Shown here: positions 53,089 through 61,370 of the stretch, in pieces
Position numbering within the stretch: position 1 is the stretch's first letter
Layout: the number at the start of each line of letters is the position of its first letter
NCBI RefSeq assembly: GCF_030731085.1
Contig: NZ_JASNFN010000004.1
Coordinates: 124,001-188,000 of the forward strand
Source: Blastococcus carthaginiensis
GTDB lineage: Bacteria; Actinomycetota; Actinomycetes; Mycobacteriales; Geodermatophilaceae
DNA length: 64,000 bases
Direction: 5' to 3'
Notes under the pieces: generated by a model
The model's database searches: none
What the model was told of the DNA's origin: nothing
Seen by the model: the letters and a program-made list of their open reading frames with translations, nothing else
Program-made: the position numbers and the translations under genes

Positions 53089-53987
53089 TCGACCACCTGC
53101 GGGTGAGCGTGGACGGGTGGACGGCGGTGGCCGGGCCGGGCGCGGAGCCTGACCGGTTCGGCTGCTACTGGGACCTCGCCGAGATCGAGGGCTGGTTCGG
53201 TGGGCTGGCGGTGCGCGCGGACAGCGAGGACCGCACCGGCGCCGACGGTGCCCACGACGGCCAGCCGTACTTCGCCGCGCGCACCGTCACCCTCGCCGGG
53301 CTGCTGGACGCCCCGGACCCGGCCGCGCTGCTGGCCGCGATGCGGCGACTGGCCGGGGTCCTGGCCGGCCGCCGCACCGGCACGCTCGTCGTCGAGGAGG
53401 TCGCCACCGGCATCACCCGGTCGGCGGAGTGTCGGCTGGACGTGCAAGGCCGGGCCAAGCGCACCGGGGAGACGTCCGCGGACTGGGAGATCACGGTGTA
53501 CTGCCCGGACCCGCTCCGGTACGGGCCGCCGCTGCAGGACTCCACCGGGCTGCCGAAGTCCGGCGGCGGACTGGCGTGGCCGCTGTTCACCAACGGCTTC
53601 CTGGACTGGGGGCAGCCCGGAGATCCCGGGCAGGTCATCCTCAGCAACGGCGGCACCGCAGACGCCCCGATCCTCTTCCGAGCGACGGCCGGACCGCTGG
53701 GTCTGCCCGAGGGGTTCGAGATCTCCGCCGGTGGGCGCCGGCTGACCTACGCCGCAGTGGTGCCGCCCCGGCAGACGATCTGGATCGACACCGCCACCGG
53801 CGCCGTGCTCGCCGAGGGCACCGCCGACCGGCGCAGCGAGCTCACGCACGCCGACTGGCTGCACGTGCCCGCGGCCGACCCGGAGACCGGGGTGGCCGGG
53901 GAGCTGACCATCCAGTTCACGTCGCTGGGCGGCGCCTACGACGAGGGGGCGCAGCTGGTCGCGCAGTGGACGGAGGCCGACACGTGA
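53085..53987 (+). CDS. Distal tail protein (Dit-like)
   Basis: A 300-residue protein, N-terminal beta domain (HLRVSVDGWTAVAGPGAEPD, FAARTVTLAGLLDAPDPAAL) and C-terminal galectin-like part (ILSNGGTADAPILFRATAGP, IWIDTATGAVLAEGTADRRS). Order after the tape measure and this two-domain layout fit Dit-type proteins at the tail tip. GTG overlaps the tape measure stop. Confidence 0.8.
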   Translation: MIDHLRVSVDGWTAVAGPGAEPDRFGCYWDLAEIEGWFGGLAVRADSEDRTGADGAHDGQPYFAARTVTLAGLLDAPDPAALLAAMRRLAGVLAGRRTGTLVVEEVATGITRSAECRLDVQGRAKRTGETSADWEITVYCPDPLRYGPPLQDSTGLPKSGGGLAWPLFTNGFLDWGQPGDPGQVILSNGGTADAPILFRATAGPLGLPEGFEISAGGRRLTYAAVVPPRQTIWIDTATGAVLAEGTADRRSELTHADWLHVPAADPETGVAGELTIQFTSLGGAYDEGAQLVAQWTEADT

Positions 53988-55165
53988 CCGAACCGCAGGT
54001 CATGACCCTCGCCGCGGCGTCGGCGACCGCCATGGGTCTGCCCAAGCGGTCGCCGGTCACCACCCGGATCCTGTTCGGGGAGCTGCGCACCGGCCGTATC
54101 ACCGGCGTGCTGCCCGTCACCGGCGCGGCCTGGTCCCGGGTGCAGAACGACGCCGGCACCGTCGACCAGGTGCGGGTCCACCGCAGCGTCGTCGCTGAGC
54201 AGCGGCTGCGGCAGAACGCCGCCGCCGCGCGCTGCTTCCTCGCCGTCGAGCAGGGCGACCGGATCCGACAGGCCGGGCCGATCTGGAAGCACTCCTGGTC
54301 CCGCCGCGACGGCCGGCTCACCCTCGGCGCCGCCGGGCTGTGGTCGCTGTTCGACCACCGCAAGGTGCTGCCGGTGCTCGCCGGGCGGCGGGTCCAGGAC
54401 GTGTCCACCACCCTGACCGGCGCGGACTACGGGGAGTTGGCCCGCGCGCTGGTCGCTCAGGCGCTGGGCGACGTCGGTGGGGATCTGCCGCTGGTGCTGC
54501 CGGCGGCCCGGACCGGCAGCGACCGCACCGAGACGTGGCCGGGCTGGGCGCTGCCCGACCTCGGCGAGCAACTGCGCCAGTTCACCACCCGCGACTCCGG
54601 CGCACCGGACATCCGGTTCACCGCCCGGCGCCGCGCCGACGACGCCCGGTTCCTGGAGTTCGTGATGGAGACCGGCACCGCGGCCAGTCCGCAGCTGTCC
54701 CAGGCCGGCGCCGACTGGACCTTCGACACCACCGTCCGCAAGGGCCCGGTACTCGACATCGCCGTGGAACAGGACGCCACCGAGATGGGCATGCGCGGCT
54801 GGATCACCGGCAACGGCAGCGAGGCCGACACGCTCATCGCCACCCACGAGGACCTGGCGCTGGTGCAGGCCGGTTACCCGCTGCTGGAGCTCGAGCGGTC
54901 CCACTCGTCGGTCGAGGTGCAGTCGACCCTCGACGGGCACGCCCGCACCCTGGTCGCCGCCCGCGCCCGCCCGGTGGAGGTGTGGAAGCTGACCGTCCGC
55001 GCCGACGCCGCGCTGGAGGTCCTCGAGGGCGACTACGCCCGGGTGAAGACCAAGGGCGACGACTACCTGCCCGACGGGGAGCACCGCGTGCGCGTGCAGA
55101 AGATCAGCGGAGGCCTCGGCGACACCGTGGTCTTGGACATGTACCCGTTGAAGGCGGTGATCTGA
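53984..55165 (+). CDS. Minor tail/tip protein (Tal-like)
   Basis: A 393-residue protein beginning with SPVTTRILFGELRTGRITGV and containing AEQRLRQNAAAARCFLAVEQ, GDYARVKTKGDDYLPDGEHR near the end. It matches the second tail tip protein (gp27-like hub) of siphoviruses by order and strand-rich pattern. GTG overlaps the previous stop. Confidence 0.72.
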   Translation: MTEPQVMTLAAASATAMGLPKRSPVTTRILFGELRTGRITGVLPVTGAAWSRVQNDAGTVDQVRVHRSVVAEQRLRQNAAAARCFLAVEQGDRIRQAGPIWKHSWSRRDGRLTLGAAGLWSLFDHRKVLPVLAGRRVQDVSTTLTGADYGELARALVAQALGDVGGDLPLVLPAARTGSDRTETWPGWALPDLGEQLRQFTTRDSGAPDIRFTARRRADDARFLEFVMETGTAASPQLSQAGADWTFDTTVRKGPVLDIAVEQDATEMGMRGWITGNGSEADTLIATHEDLALVQAGYPLLELERSHSSVEVQSTLDGHARTLVAARARPVEVWKLTVRADAALEVLEGDYARVKTKGDDYLPDGEHRVRVQKISGGLGDTVVLDMYPLKAVI

Positions 55166-55166
55166 C

Positions 55167-55922
55167 GTGGCGCAGGAAGCGGCGGTACCGCTGTCGACGG
55201 TGAAGGAGCTCGCGCGGCAGATCGCCCGCGAGGAGGTCGCGAAGTTCGCCCGGTCGGGCTTCCTGCGCAACGCGTCGATCTCAGGTGGCGACGGGCTGAC
55301 GATCAAGGACGGCGGCGCGCTGCGACTGGAAACCGCGGCGGGGGTCGAATCCTTCTACGTGGGGCCGGTGCAGCCGGATCTGCCGGACGGGTCGCCGCAG
55401 CCGGGCATGATCGTGCGCCGCAACGACGGGACCATCGCGCTGCACCTGTACGACCCGATCCCTAGCGCCGAGGACTACAACCAGTTCCTGGCGTGGCGGG
55501 ACCGCGCGGGCAACGTCGTCATCTCCGACGACACCGACTCCGGCCAAGGCCTCGCCCGGCCGTACCTGGCCGGCGCCTTCTACCCGGCCCGCGTGCAGGA
55601 CTTCCTGAAGACGACCAACCCTGCCTTCGAGACCATCTGGCGAGAGCGGCGACAGAAGCAGCACCCGAAGCTGTACGTCGAAGCCTGGGGCGCCACCGAC
55701 ACGTCCGGCACGACCGGCGAGGTGCGGGTGATGGTCAACGGCGTGCAGCTCGGGGCAACGCAGTCCGCGACCGCCGGGGTCGTCACCCAGTACCTGTTCG
55801 GGCCAGCCGCGATTGATGGCGGCTTCGGTGCAAACCTCAGCGTCGAGATCCAGGCCCGCCGCTCGGCAGGCACTGGCAACGTGCAAGTCGGCGCAGCCTG
55901 GGTGGACGGCCGGCAGTCCTAG
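55167..55922 (+). CDS. Minor tail protein
   Basis: A 251-residue protein with an N-terminal helix (STVKELARQIAREEVAKFAR), a beta segment with SISGGDGLTIKDGGALRLET and a C-terminal beta domain (GEVRVMVNGVQLGATQSATA, SVEIQARRSAGTGNVQVGAA). Such tail proteins form the distal tip. GTG start one base after the previous stop. Confidence 0.7.
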   Translation: MAQEAAVPLSTVKELARQIAREEVAKFARSGFLRNASISGGDGLTIKDGGALRLETAAGVESFYVGPVQPDLPDGSPQPGMIVRRNDGTIALHLYDPIPSAEDYNQFLAWRDRAGNVVISDDTDSGQGLARPYLAGAFYPARVQDFLKTTNPAFETIWRERRQKQHPKLYVEAWGATDTSGTTGEVRVMVNGVQLGATQSATAGVVTQYLFGPAAIDGGFGANLSVEIQARRSAGTGNVQVGAAWVDGRQS

Positions 55923-56431
55923 CCCGACGTCGAGCTACGCGGCGTCTGGTTCAGGTCAGTGATCGAAGTCCCGCCGCCCTCGTAGCCGGGCTCCCCCGGC
56001 AGCTTCTCCATCGTCGGGGCAGGCGCCGGCACGTAGACGTAGCCACCCTGCTCGTAGGGCGCAGTCGGGTCGTACTCCTGCGTCGGCGCCGCCGAATCCG
56101 GCTGCTCGACCGGCGCCGGCGCCGGCTCAGGTGCCGGCGCGGGCTCGGGCTCGGGCTCGGGCGACGGCGGCGTCACGGCGGCCTTCGTCTCCTCGTACAC
56201 CGGCGTCGGCTCGGTCTTCGGCACGGCCTCCACCGTAGGGGCCGGCTCCGACGTCGTCGTCGCGGCCGGCTCCGTCGTCTCCACCACCGACGAGTCCGAC
56301 ACCGTCTCCGCGTCCAGCGACCCCGACGCCGCGGCAGCACCGAACCCGAGCCCGGTCAGCAGCAGTGCACCGCCGACCGCGACGAGCCCGACCTTGTTCC
56401 GTGCCGCGGACGCCAGCTTCCCCATGCGCAT
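55919..56431 (-). CDS. Antisense Pro-rich membrane-anchored protein (moron candidate)
   Basis: A 170-residue protein: basic N-terminus, one membrane/signal segment (VGLVAVGGALLLTGLGFGAA), then a long Thr/Glu/Pro-rich stalk (PEPEPEPAPAPEPAPAP and TEPAATTTSEPAPTVEA) and a Tyr/Gly-rich end. It is opposite to all late genes, between two tail genes, with its own -10-like gatact (56443-56438) six bases before the ATG at 56431. The layout suggests a lysogenic-conversion gene acting at the cell surface. ATG 56425 is an alternative start. Confidence 0.65.
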   Translation of the reverse strand: MRMGKLASAARNKVGLVAVGGALLLTGLGFGAAAASGSLDAETVSDSSVVETTEPAATTTSEPAPTVEAVPKTEPTPVYEETKAAVTPPSPEPEPEPAPAPEPAPAPVEQPDSAAPTQEYDPTAPYEQGGYVYVPAPAPTMEKLPGEPGYEGGGTSITDLNQTPRSSTSG

Positions 56432-56506
56432 GCCCGAAGTATCGGCACGCCTGGGTTCCCCCTTGAGCCGACGCGCCTCAGCGTCACCCGATCGTGAAGG
56501 AGACCC

Positions 56507-57565
56507 ATGCCCGGCCTCGATGCCCTCGCCGTCGGAGGTGGCGTCACCGATCCCCGGGACGCTCGGCACGCCGTCGGCGGCCTGCTCGCCCTGCAGGGCC
56601 CCTCCGCCCTGGATGTGCGCACCGGCGTGCTGGTCGGTCCCGGCTCCACGCAGCTGATCACCGGCACGTCGAAGACCAGTCCGATGAGCGTGCAGATCGG
56701 AGCCCACGTCGCCGTCACCTCCCGCGGCGCGGCGAACGGCGCCTACCTCGGCCCGACGCTGGAAGCGCCGACCGAGGTCAACGTCGAGCTGGCGCCGGCG
56801 TCCGGGTCACGGATCGACGTCGTCTACGTCAAGCAGCGGGACACCACCTCAGGGGTTCCCACTCCGGACGCTACGACCGGCCCGCTGTACGGCGTGCTCA
56901 CCGGCCAGGTGTCCACCGGCACCCCGGTCAAGCCGTCCCTGACCGACATCGTCGGCGCCGAGGAGCTGGGCACCGTGCAGGTGTCGGCCGGGGCGACGTC
57001 GACCAACGGCTCCGGTGTCGTCATCACCAACACGGCCCGGCAGAGCGTCCCTCGCGGCGCTCCGGTTCCCGTCCGCAGCAAGGCCGAGCGAGATGCCCTT
57101 CAGGCCTACCCCGGCCTCGAGGTCGTCCTCATCGCCGCGGACGGCTCGATCCCGGCCGGCACGAAGTACGTGTGCACCGTCGCTGGCTCCCCAGGAACGT
57201 GGGTGCGCACCAGCGGCCCCGACGTCGTGGGCAACGGCAGCATCACGGGGGGATTCACCGGGATCAGCCGGTGGGTGCAGCAGGGCCGCGTGGTCACCGT
57301 CACGACGGCGATCTCCCGCTCTGCGGCGGGGTACACCCTGCTCGCCAACACCGGCACCGTCGTCGTCAGCGGGCTACCTCCCGCCATGGACAACGATGTC
57401 CTCCACAACCACTGGGTCACCGGCGTCGTCGACTTCCCGCCCTTCGCGACCCGGATCATCTCCAGCGGGCGCCTGGAGATCTTCGCGCTCCGTGTCGACC
57501 GCGGCGTCGCGGACGGCGCCTTTTTCCACTCCACCGTCACCTACATCGCCGCGTCGCAGCCGTGA
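56507..57565 (+). CDS. Minor tail protein (possible receptor-binding)
   Basis: A 352-residue protein: N-terminal region with RHAVGGLLALQGPSALDVRT and SRGAANGAYLGPTLEAPTEV, then ELAPASGSRIDVVYVKQRDT, and a beta-rich C-terminus (WVTGVVDFPPFATRIISSGR). It is the last tail gene before the endolysin, where receptor-binding proteins often lie. ATG follows gaaggagac. Confidence 0.7.
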   Translation: MPGLDALAVGGGVTDPRDARHAVGGLLALQGPSALDVRTGVLVGPGSTQLITGTSKTSPMSVQIGAHVAVTSRGAANGAYLGPTLEAPTEVNVELAPASGSRIDVVYVKQRDTTSGVPTPDATTGPLYGVLTGQVSTGTPVKPSLTDIVGAEELGTVQVSAGATSTNGSGVVITNTARQSVPRGAPVPVRSKAERDALQAYPGLEVVLIAADGSIPAGTKYVCTVAGSPGTWVRTSGPDVVGNGSITGGFTGISRWVQQGRVVTVTTAISRSAAGYTLLANTGTVVVSGLPPAMDNDVLHNHWVTGVVDFPPFATRIISSGRLEIFALRVDRGVADGAFFHSTVTYIAASQP

Positions 57566-58572
57566 GCGCCGAGCGCCGCCTGATGGACATCGTCAGCCGC
57601 GCGCAGTGGGGCGCCCGGCACGAGGACGGGTTCGGGTCCGCGCCCCTGCCCGCACGAGAGGTGTGGCTGCACCACTCCGTGACCGTCGCCCCCGACCTCG
57701 TCGCGCCGTTCGACGACGAGGACCAGGCGATGCGGACCCTGGAGCGGATCGGTGAGCAGCGCTTCGGGCGCGGCATCTCCTACACGTTCGCCGTGATGCC
57801 CACCGGCCGGGTGTACGAGGGGCACGGCGTGGCCAGGCAGGGTGCGCACACCGGCGGGCGCAACTCCATCGCCCGGGCGATCGTGCTCGTCGGCAACTAC
57901 GACACCACCCCGCCGACCCCGGCCCAGGTCGAGTCGACCGCCCGCCTGCTGGTCCACGGGCACCGGCAGGGCTGGTGGAGCGCCGCCCGGCTCGCCGGCG
58001 GGCACCAGCAGGCCCCCGGCGCCTCTACGGCCTGCCCCGGTCGGCACGCGATGGCCGCCATCCGCCAGATCAACGACCGTGCCGCCGCCCTTCTCGCCGG
58101 CGCACCACCCCTGCAGGAGGACGACATGCCCCGCTACCTGGACTGGTCCCCGGAGGACCGCCGCGCCCTGGCGATGGACATCTGGCGGTACGCCGACGAG
58201 ACCGTCGTCAACGCCGACAACCAGCACGAGCCGACGTGGGCGATCCACCGCCTCGTCGGCATCGACCGGGCCGTGTGGCAGGCCAAGGACGCCGCCGAGT
58301 ACGCGGCGCTCGGCGTCGACGGGCGCCCGCACCGCGACGGCCGCCGCTCCCCCCTGGCCGAGCTCCTCACCGGCGGCGCCGTCGACGGTCAGCTCGCCGA
58401 GGGCGTCCTGGCCGGCGTGCAGCCCGCCGCGCCCGGTGCGCCGATGGACGACGAGCAGCTCGCCCGCGTCCTGGCCCGCCCGGAGGTCGCCGGCGCGTTC
58501 GCCCGCGCCTTCGCCGACGAGCAGGACCGGCGGGCTCGCGACGGCGACCCCGCCACGGGCCCGGTCACGTGA
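57562..58572 (+). CDS. Endolysin: N-acetylmuramoyl-L-alanine amidase
   Basis: A 336-residue enzyme. PGRP-type amidase domain (about 10-175): WLHHSVTVAP with His37/38 as zinc ligand, GISYTFAVMPTGRVYEGHG, and AGGHQQAPGASTACPGRHAM (His148, Cys158). The C-terminus (about 180-336) is a helical region (PRYLDWSPEDRRALAMDIWR) probably for wall binding or assembly. GTG 57562 overlaps the previous stop; an internal ATG at 57583 is a possible start. It degrades host peptidoglycan at lysis. Confidence 0.88.
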   Translation: MSAERRLMDIVSRAQWGARHEDGFGSAPLPAREVWLHHSVTVAPDLVAPFDDEDQAMRTLERIGEQRFGRGISYTFAVMPTGRVYEGHGVARQGAHTGGRNSIARAIVLVGNYDTTPPTPAQVESTARLLVHGHRQGWWSAARLAGGHQQAPGASTACPGRHAMAAIRQINDRAAALLAGAPPLQEDDMPRYLDWSPEDRRALAMDIWRYADETVVNADNQHEPTWAIHRLVGIDRAVWQAKDAAEYAALGVDGRPHRDGRRSPLAELLTGGAVDGQLAEGVLAGVQPAAPGAPMDDEQLARVLARPEVAGAFARAFADEQDRRARDGDPATGPVT

Positions 58573-58895
58573 CCGTCCCCGTGCAGCGCGACGGGCCCGA
58601 CAGCGGAGTGCTCGGCTTCGTCGCCGAGTCCCTCCGCCGCCTGGAGGACTCCGTCGCCCGAGGCTTCGCCGACGTCAACAACCAGCTGTCCCGGCTGCCC
58701 AACGACTACGTGCCCCGCCGGGAGCTCGACCGTCGCCTCGACGAGTTCACGTTCGACATCGCCGAGCTCCGCAAGCACCGCGAGACCGACGCCGCCGAAC
58801 GGGCCAACGCCCGCCGCTGGCTGATCGGCCTGGCCGTCACCGGCGCCCTGTCCGCCACCGGCGTCGTCTCCGGCATCGTCCTGCACTTCACCTGA
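58569..58895 (+). CDS. Holin-like protein with C-terminal membrane helix
   Basis: A 108-residue protein: a long helix (LGFVAESLRRLEDSVARGFA, LDRRLDEFTFDIAELRKHRE) with one C-terminal membrane segment (WLIGLAVTGALSATGVVSGI). This resembles DUF2746-type small holin-like proteins of actinophages. GTG overlaps the endolysin stop. It may be an anti-holin or accessory. Confidence 0.68.
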   Translation: MTVPVQRDGPDSGVLGFVAESLRRLEDSVARGFADVNNQLSRLPNDYVPRRELDRRLDEFTFDIAELRKHRETDAAERANARRWLIGLAVTGALSATGVVSGIVLHFT

Positions 58896-58908
58896 ACGGG
58901 AGCCCCCG

Positions 58909-59427
58909 ATGAGCACCACCGCCCTGCCCCGCCCCGAGCCGGTCACCCGCGCCGGGCTCATCGCCGGCACCGTCGCCGGCCTGATCATCACGATTGGGGG
59001 GCTGGCCCGCGCGCTGGGCTGGCTCACCGACGACCTGGACGTCCATGAGGTCGCCCGGCAGGTGTCCGACCTGATCCTGGGCGCCGGCGTGCTGTGGGCG
59101 ACGCTGGCGCCGGCCGTGCTGGCGCTGTGGGCTCGGAGCAAGGTGACGCCGCTGGCCGACCCTCGCGACGTCGACGGGAACCCGCTCGTCGTCGACAGCT
59201 GGCCGGTCGACGTCGTCACCACGAACCCGGCCGACCTGGTGACCGCCGACCCGCGCGACCACTACCTGACCGACGACGAGCCGGGTGAGCACGCCGCACC
59301 CGAGCCGACGACGCAGATGCCGGCGCTGCCCGTCGTCCCGGCGCCGGTCGAGCCGACACCGATCGCGCTCGAGGTGGCCGCCGCGCTGACCGACACCCAG
59401 CCGGCCATCCCCGCCGTCCGGGTCTGA
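58909..59427 (+). CDS. Probable holin
   Basis: A 172-residue protein: two N-terminal membrane helices (GLIAGTVAGLIITIGGLARA and SDLILGAGVLWATLAPAVLA) with a short hairpin between, then an acidic Pro-rich cytosolic tail. Position after endolysin fits a pore-forming holin. ATG start follows gggag. Third-helix or antiholin features are absent. Confidence 0.65.
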   Translation: MSTTALPRPEPVTRAGLIAGTVAGLIITIGGLARALGWLTDDLDVHEVARQVSDLILGAGVLWATLAPAVLALWARSKVTPLADPRDVDGNPLVVDSWPVDVVTTNPADLVTADPRDHYLTDDEPGEHAAPEPTTQMPALPVVPAPVEPTPIALEVAAALTDTQPAIPAVRV

Positions 59428-59517
59428 ACTCTGGTTCTGTCACACCCTCGACCTAAACTCCGCTCGTCCACCTGCGGTGCGACGTGCGAAGCCCGGGACT
59501 GGTCCCCCGGATCCGAT

Positions 59518-59558
59518 GAGCCCCACCTGCCTTTCCCCCCGGGAGGCAGGTGGGGCTC
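59518..59558 (+). terminator. Late-operon terminator
   Basis: Perfect 15-bp arms (59518-59532 and 59544-59558) with an 11-nt loop, followed by ttcg. It lies between the rightward late genes and the leftward right-end operon and is probably bidirectional. Confidence 0.85.
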
Positions 59559-59787
59559 TTCGCCGTTCCAGGGCCCGGTCATCCGGGGCCGACAGCACGA
59601 TGCAGCGCACGGTCTTCGGCGGCGCTTCCAGTGGACGAGACCCGCCACGGCAACCAGGTTGAGCAGCGCGGTCACCTGCGTCCCGGCAAGGACCTGCACG
59701 ACGGCATTCAGTAGTTCGATCACGAGGACGAGGTCTGCGAACCGATGCCCGGTTGCTCAGCCCACGGTCGGCGACCTCGGGGTCAGG
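59559..59787. other. Intergenic stretch with a weak minus-strand frame
   Basis: A minus-strand frame from GTG 59723 begins with a hydrophobic helix (VLAGTQVTALLNLVAVAGLV) and a basic tail, but runs through the terminator to 59262 with low-complexity translation. No RBS is present. A tiny membrane protein is possible, yet I do not call it a gene. Otherwise nothing was seen. Confidence 0.35.
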
Positions 59788-60438
59788 TCAGGCCGTGGCC
59801 GCGGTCTCAGCTGGCGTCGGCACCGCGTAGATCGCGCATCCGTCGCGGAACCGGCCGGTGCGCTGCAGCCGCCCGCGCTTCTCCGCCCGGGACAGCGCGC
59901 ACGACGCCTGCCCCTGCCGCCACCGCAGCCGCTTCGCGGCCTCGTGCACCGTGTAGCCGTCGCGGGCGCGGGCGACCGCGCCGACGACCAGGTCCACCGA
60001 CGACGGCGCAGGGGCCGGCTGCTCGTCGGCGGTGCCGTCGCTGGCGGCCGCCGGCGACGCGTCGGCCTGGGCGCGGCGGTCGTCCAGGCGATGCACCTTG
60101 GCGAGCTCCTGGCGGTCGTTCTGCACCGTGCTCTTCGAGACGGCGAGCTCGGCCGCGGTCTCCCGGACGCTCATCCCGGCCCGGTCCATCGAGTCGACCA
60201 GCGCCTGCCGCTCGTCGACGGGCAGGTGCAGCTGGCGCAACAGCTTCCCGAACCGGTCGAGCACGTATGCGTGCCAGGTGTCGAAGCCGCGCAGCCGGTG
60301 CGCCTGGCCCTCGCGGAGGCGGGTGAGGTTGCCGATCGCCGCGGCCAGGCCGGCGCTGACGCCGTCCTCCAGCTCGGTGATCTCCTGGTCGGTCAGGACG
60401 GCGGCCATGGCGGGCTCCTGTCGCAGGGCGGCGGTCAT
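59788..60438 (-). CDS. HTH DNA-binding protein at the end of the leftward operon
   Basis: A 216-residue protein with a ParB/KorB-like HTH (MSVRETAAELAVSKSTVQND, about 89-112) in the middle and a second winged-helix-like unit near the C-terminus (YTVHEAAKRLRWRQGQASCA, LSRAEKRGRLQRTGRFRDG). N-terminus is helical (LTDQEITELEDGVSAGLAAA). ATG 60438 overlaps the upstream stop (ATGA). M11 is an alternative. It probably regulates phage genes or replication. Confidence 0.72.
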   Translation of the reverse strand: MTAALRQEPAMAAVLTDQEITELEDGVSAGLAAAIGNLTRLREGQAHRLRGFDTWHAYVLDRFGKLLRQLHLPVDERQALVDSMDRAGMSVRETAAELAVSKSTVQNDRQELAKVHRLDDRRAQADASPAAASDGTADEQPAPAPSSVDLVVGAVARARDGYTVHEAAKRLRWRQGQASCALSRAEKRGRLQRTGRFRDGCAIYAVPTPAETAATA

Positions 60439-60656
60439 CGGGTGCTCCGGGTGGCGCAGCAGTTGCGGGCGGCCCAGCGGGCGAAGGAGCCGTGCGGGCA
60501 GCGCGGCGCGTGAACCGCCCAGCCGCCTTCCGGACGCGGCTGCGGCTCGTCGTCGACGTCGGGCACGCGCACAGGCGTGGGGATCGGAGGCAGCGGCCGC
60601 GCCTCGTCGACGGGGACGAAGCGGCTGCCCTGCCGCACGTAGAGGCCGGCGGTCAC
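60435..60656 (-). CDS. Small phage protein of the leftward operon (73 aa)
   Basis: A Pro-rich protein with a Cys/His end (GGWAVHAPRCPHGSFARWAA, RNCCATRSTR). GTG start overlaps the previous stop (GTGA) and its own stop overlaps the next ATG. Function unknown. Confidence 0.6.
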   Translation of the reverse strand: MTAGLYVRQGSRFVPVDEARPLPPIPTPVRVPDVDDEPQPRPEGGWAVHAPRCPHGSFARWAARNCCATRSTR

Positions 60657-60772
60657 AGCAGCGCCCCGGCGATGAACCCGAGGGCCAGGGCGGCCAGCAG
60701 CGCGAGGAAGACCAGCGTGCTGGTGCTGAGCGTCTCGACGACGCAGCGGTCGTCGGTCCAGCGGGCGCTCAC
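60653..60772 (-). CDS. 39-aa membrane microprotein
   Basis: A short N-terminus (SARWTDDRCVVETLSTS) and one membrane helix (LVFLALLAALALGFIAGALL). GTGA overlaps on both sides show it is translated with its neighbours. It is too short for common gene callers. Function unknown. Confidence 0.6.
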   Translation of the reverse strand: MSARWTDDRCVVETLSTSTLVFLALLAALALGFIAGALL

Positions 60773-61017
60773 AGGATCACTCCGGCGGCGCGCATGGCCT
60801 CGGTCGCGACTGCGGCCTGTTCCTGCAGGAGGGCGACGGCCTGGTCGCGGGTGAGGAGCACGACGACGTCGGGGTCGTCGACGGCGACGCGGTCGAGGTA
60901 GTCGACGGAGTGGATGGTGCCGGTGGCGTCCTGGACGACGCAGGCGGTGGTGCGGCCGAGGACGAGGGCGGCGAGCTGCTCGGCGGTGATGGCCGGTGCG
61001 GTGTCTGCGATGCTCAC
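60769..61017 (-). CDS. First gene of the leftward leaderless operon
   Basis: An 82-residue alpha/beta protein (PAITAEQLAALVLGRTTACV, VVLLTRDQAVALLQEQAAVA). GTG 61017 sits six bases after a good -10, so translation is probably leaderless. Its stop overlaps the next GTG start. Function unknown. Confidence 0.65.
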   Translation of the reverse strand: MSIADTAPAITAEQLAALVLGRTTACVVQDATGTIHSVDYLDRVAVDDPDVVVLLTRDQAVALLQEQAAVATEAMRAAGVIL

Positions 61018-61023
61018 GCAGAC

Positions 61024-61052
61024 ATAATCGGCTAAGCAGCCCCGTAACTCAA
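61024..61052 (-). promoter_or_regulatory. Leftward leaderless promoter
   Basis: On the minus strand -35 TTGAGT (61052-61047), a 17-bp spacer and -10 GATTAT (61029-61024), six bases before GTG 61017. It is the best promoter match in the prophage. It likely drives the four-gene operon to 59788. Confidence 0.65.
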
Positions 61053-61072
61053 GCCAAACATGACTAGAATAC

Positions 61073-61312
61073 TCACTCGGACGAGTGAACTCCTCGTCGC
61101 GCCCACGCCACGAGGTCCTCCGGATCGACGCCGAAGTGCTCCGCGATCCGCTGCACCTCGTCCAGGCCGAAGTCGCTCTCGCCCTTGAGCTTGCGGCTGA
61201 TGTTTCGCTGTGGGATTCCGGTCGCGCCGGCGAGCGCATTGCCGCTGACGTTGTGCGCGAGCATGAGGCGTCGGATCTGTTCGGCGACGGCGGCTGCGAG
61301 ACCCTCTGGCAC
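61073..61312 (-). CDS. HTH (XRE-type) protein downstream of integrase
   Basis: A 79-residue protein with an XRE HTH (NVSGNALAGATGIPQRNISR, KLKGESDFGLDEVQRIAEHF). GTG start with a -10-like tacgct seven bases upstream. It is 58 bases after the integrase stop on the same strand. It is too small for a full repressor and may be an excision-control or Cro-type factor. It is distinct from the repressor-like gene at 26501. Confidence 0.75.
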   Translation of the reverse strand: MPEGLAAAVAEQIRRLMLAHNVSGNALAGATGIPQRNISRKLKGESDFGLDEVQRIAEHFGVDPEDLVAWARRGVHSSE

Positions 61313-61370
61313 GTCTCGCAGCGTAGCCGGATTCGACTAGGAGCCACACCGCCCGGCAAGGGCCCGGTCA

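Noticed and set aside
59262..59723. Minus-strand frame with one hydrophobic helix
   Set aside because: No RBS or promoter, runs through the late terminator and opposite the holin gene; kept only as a note on the gap.
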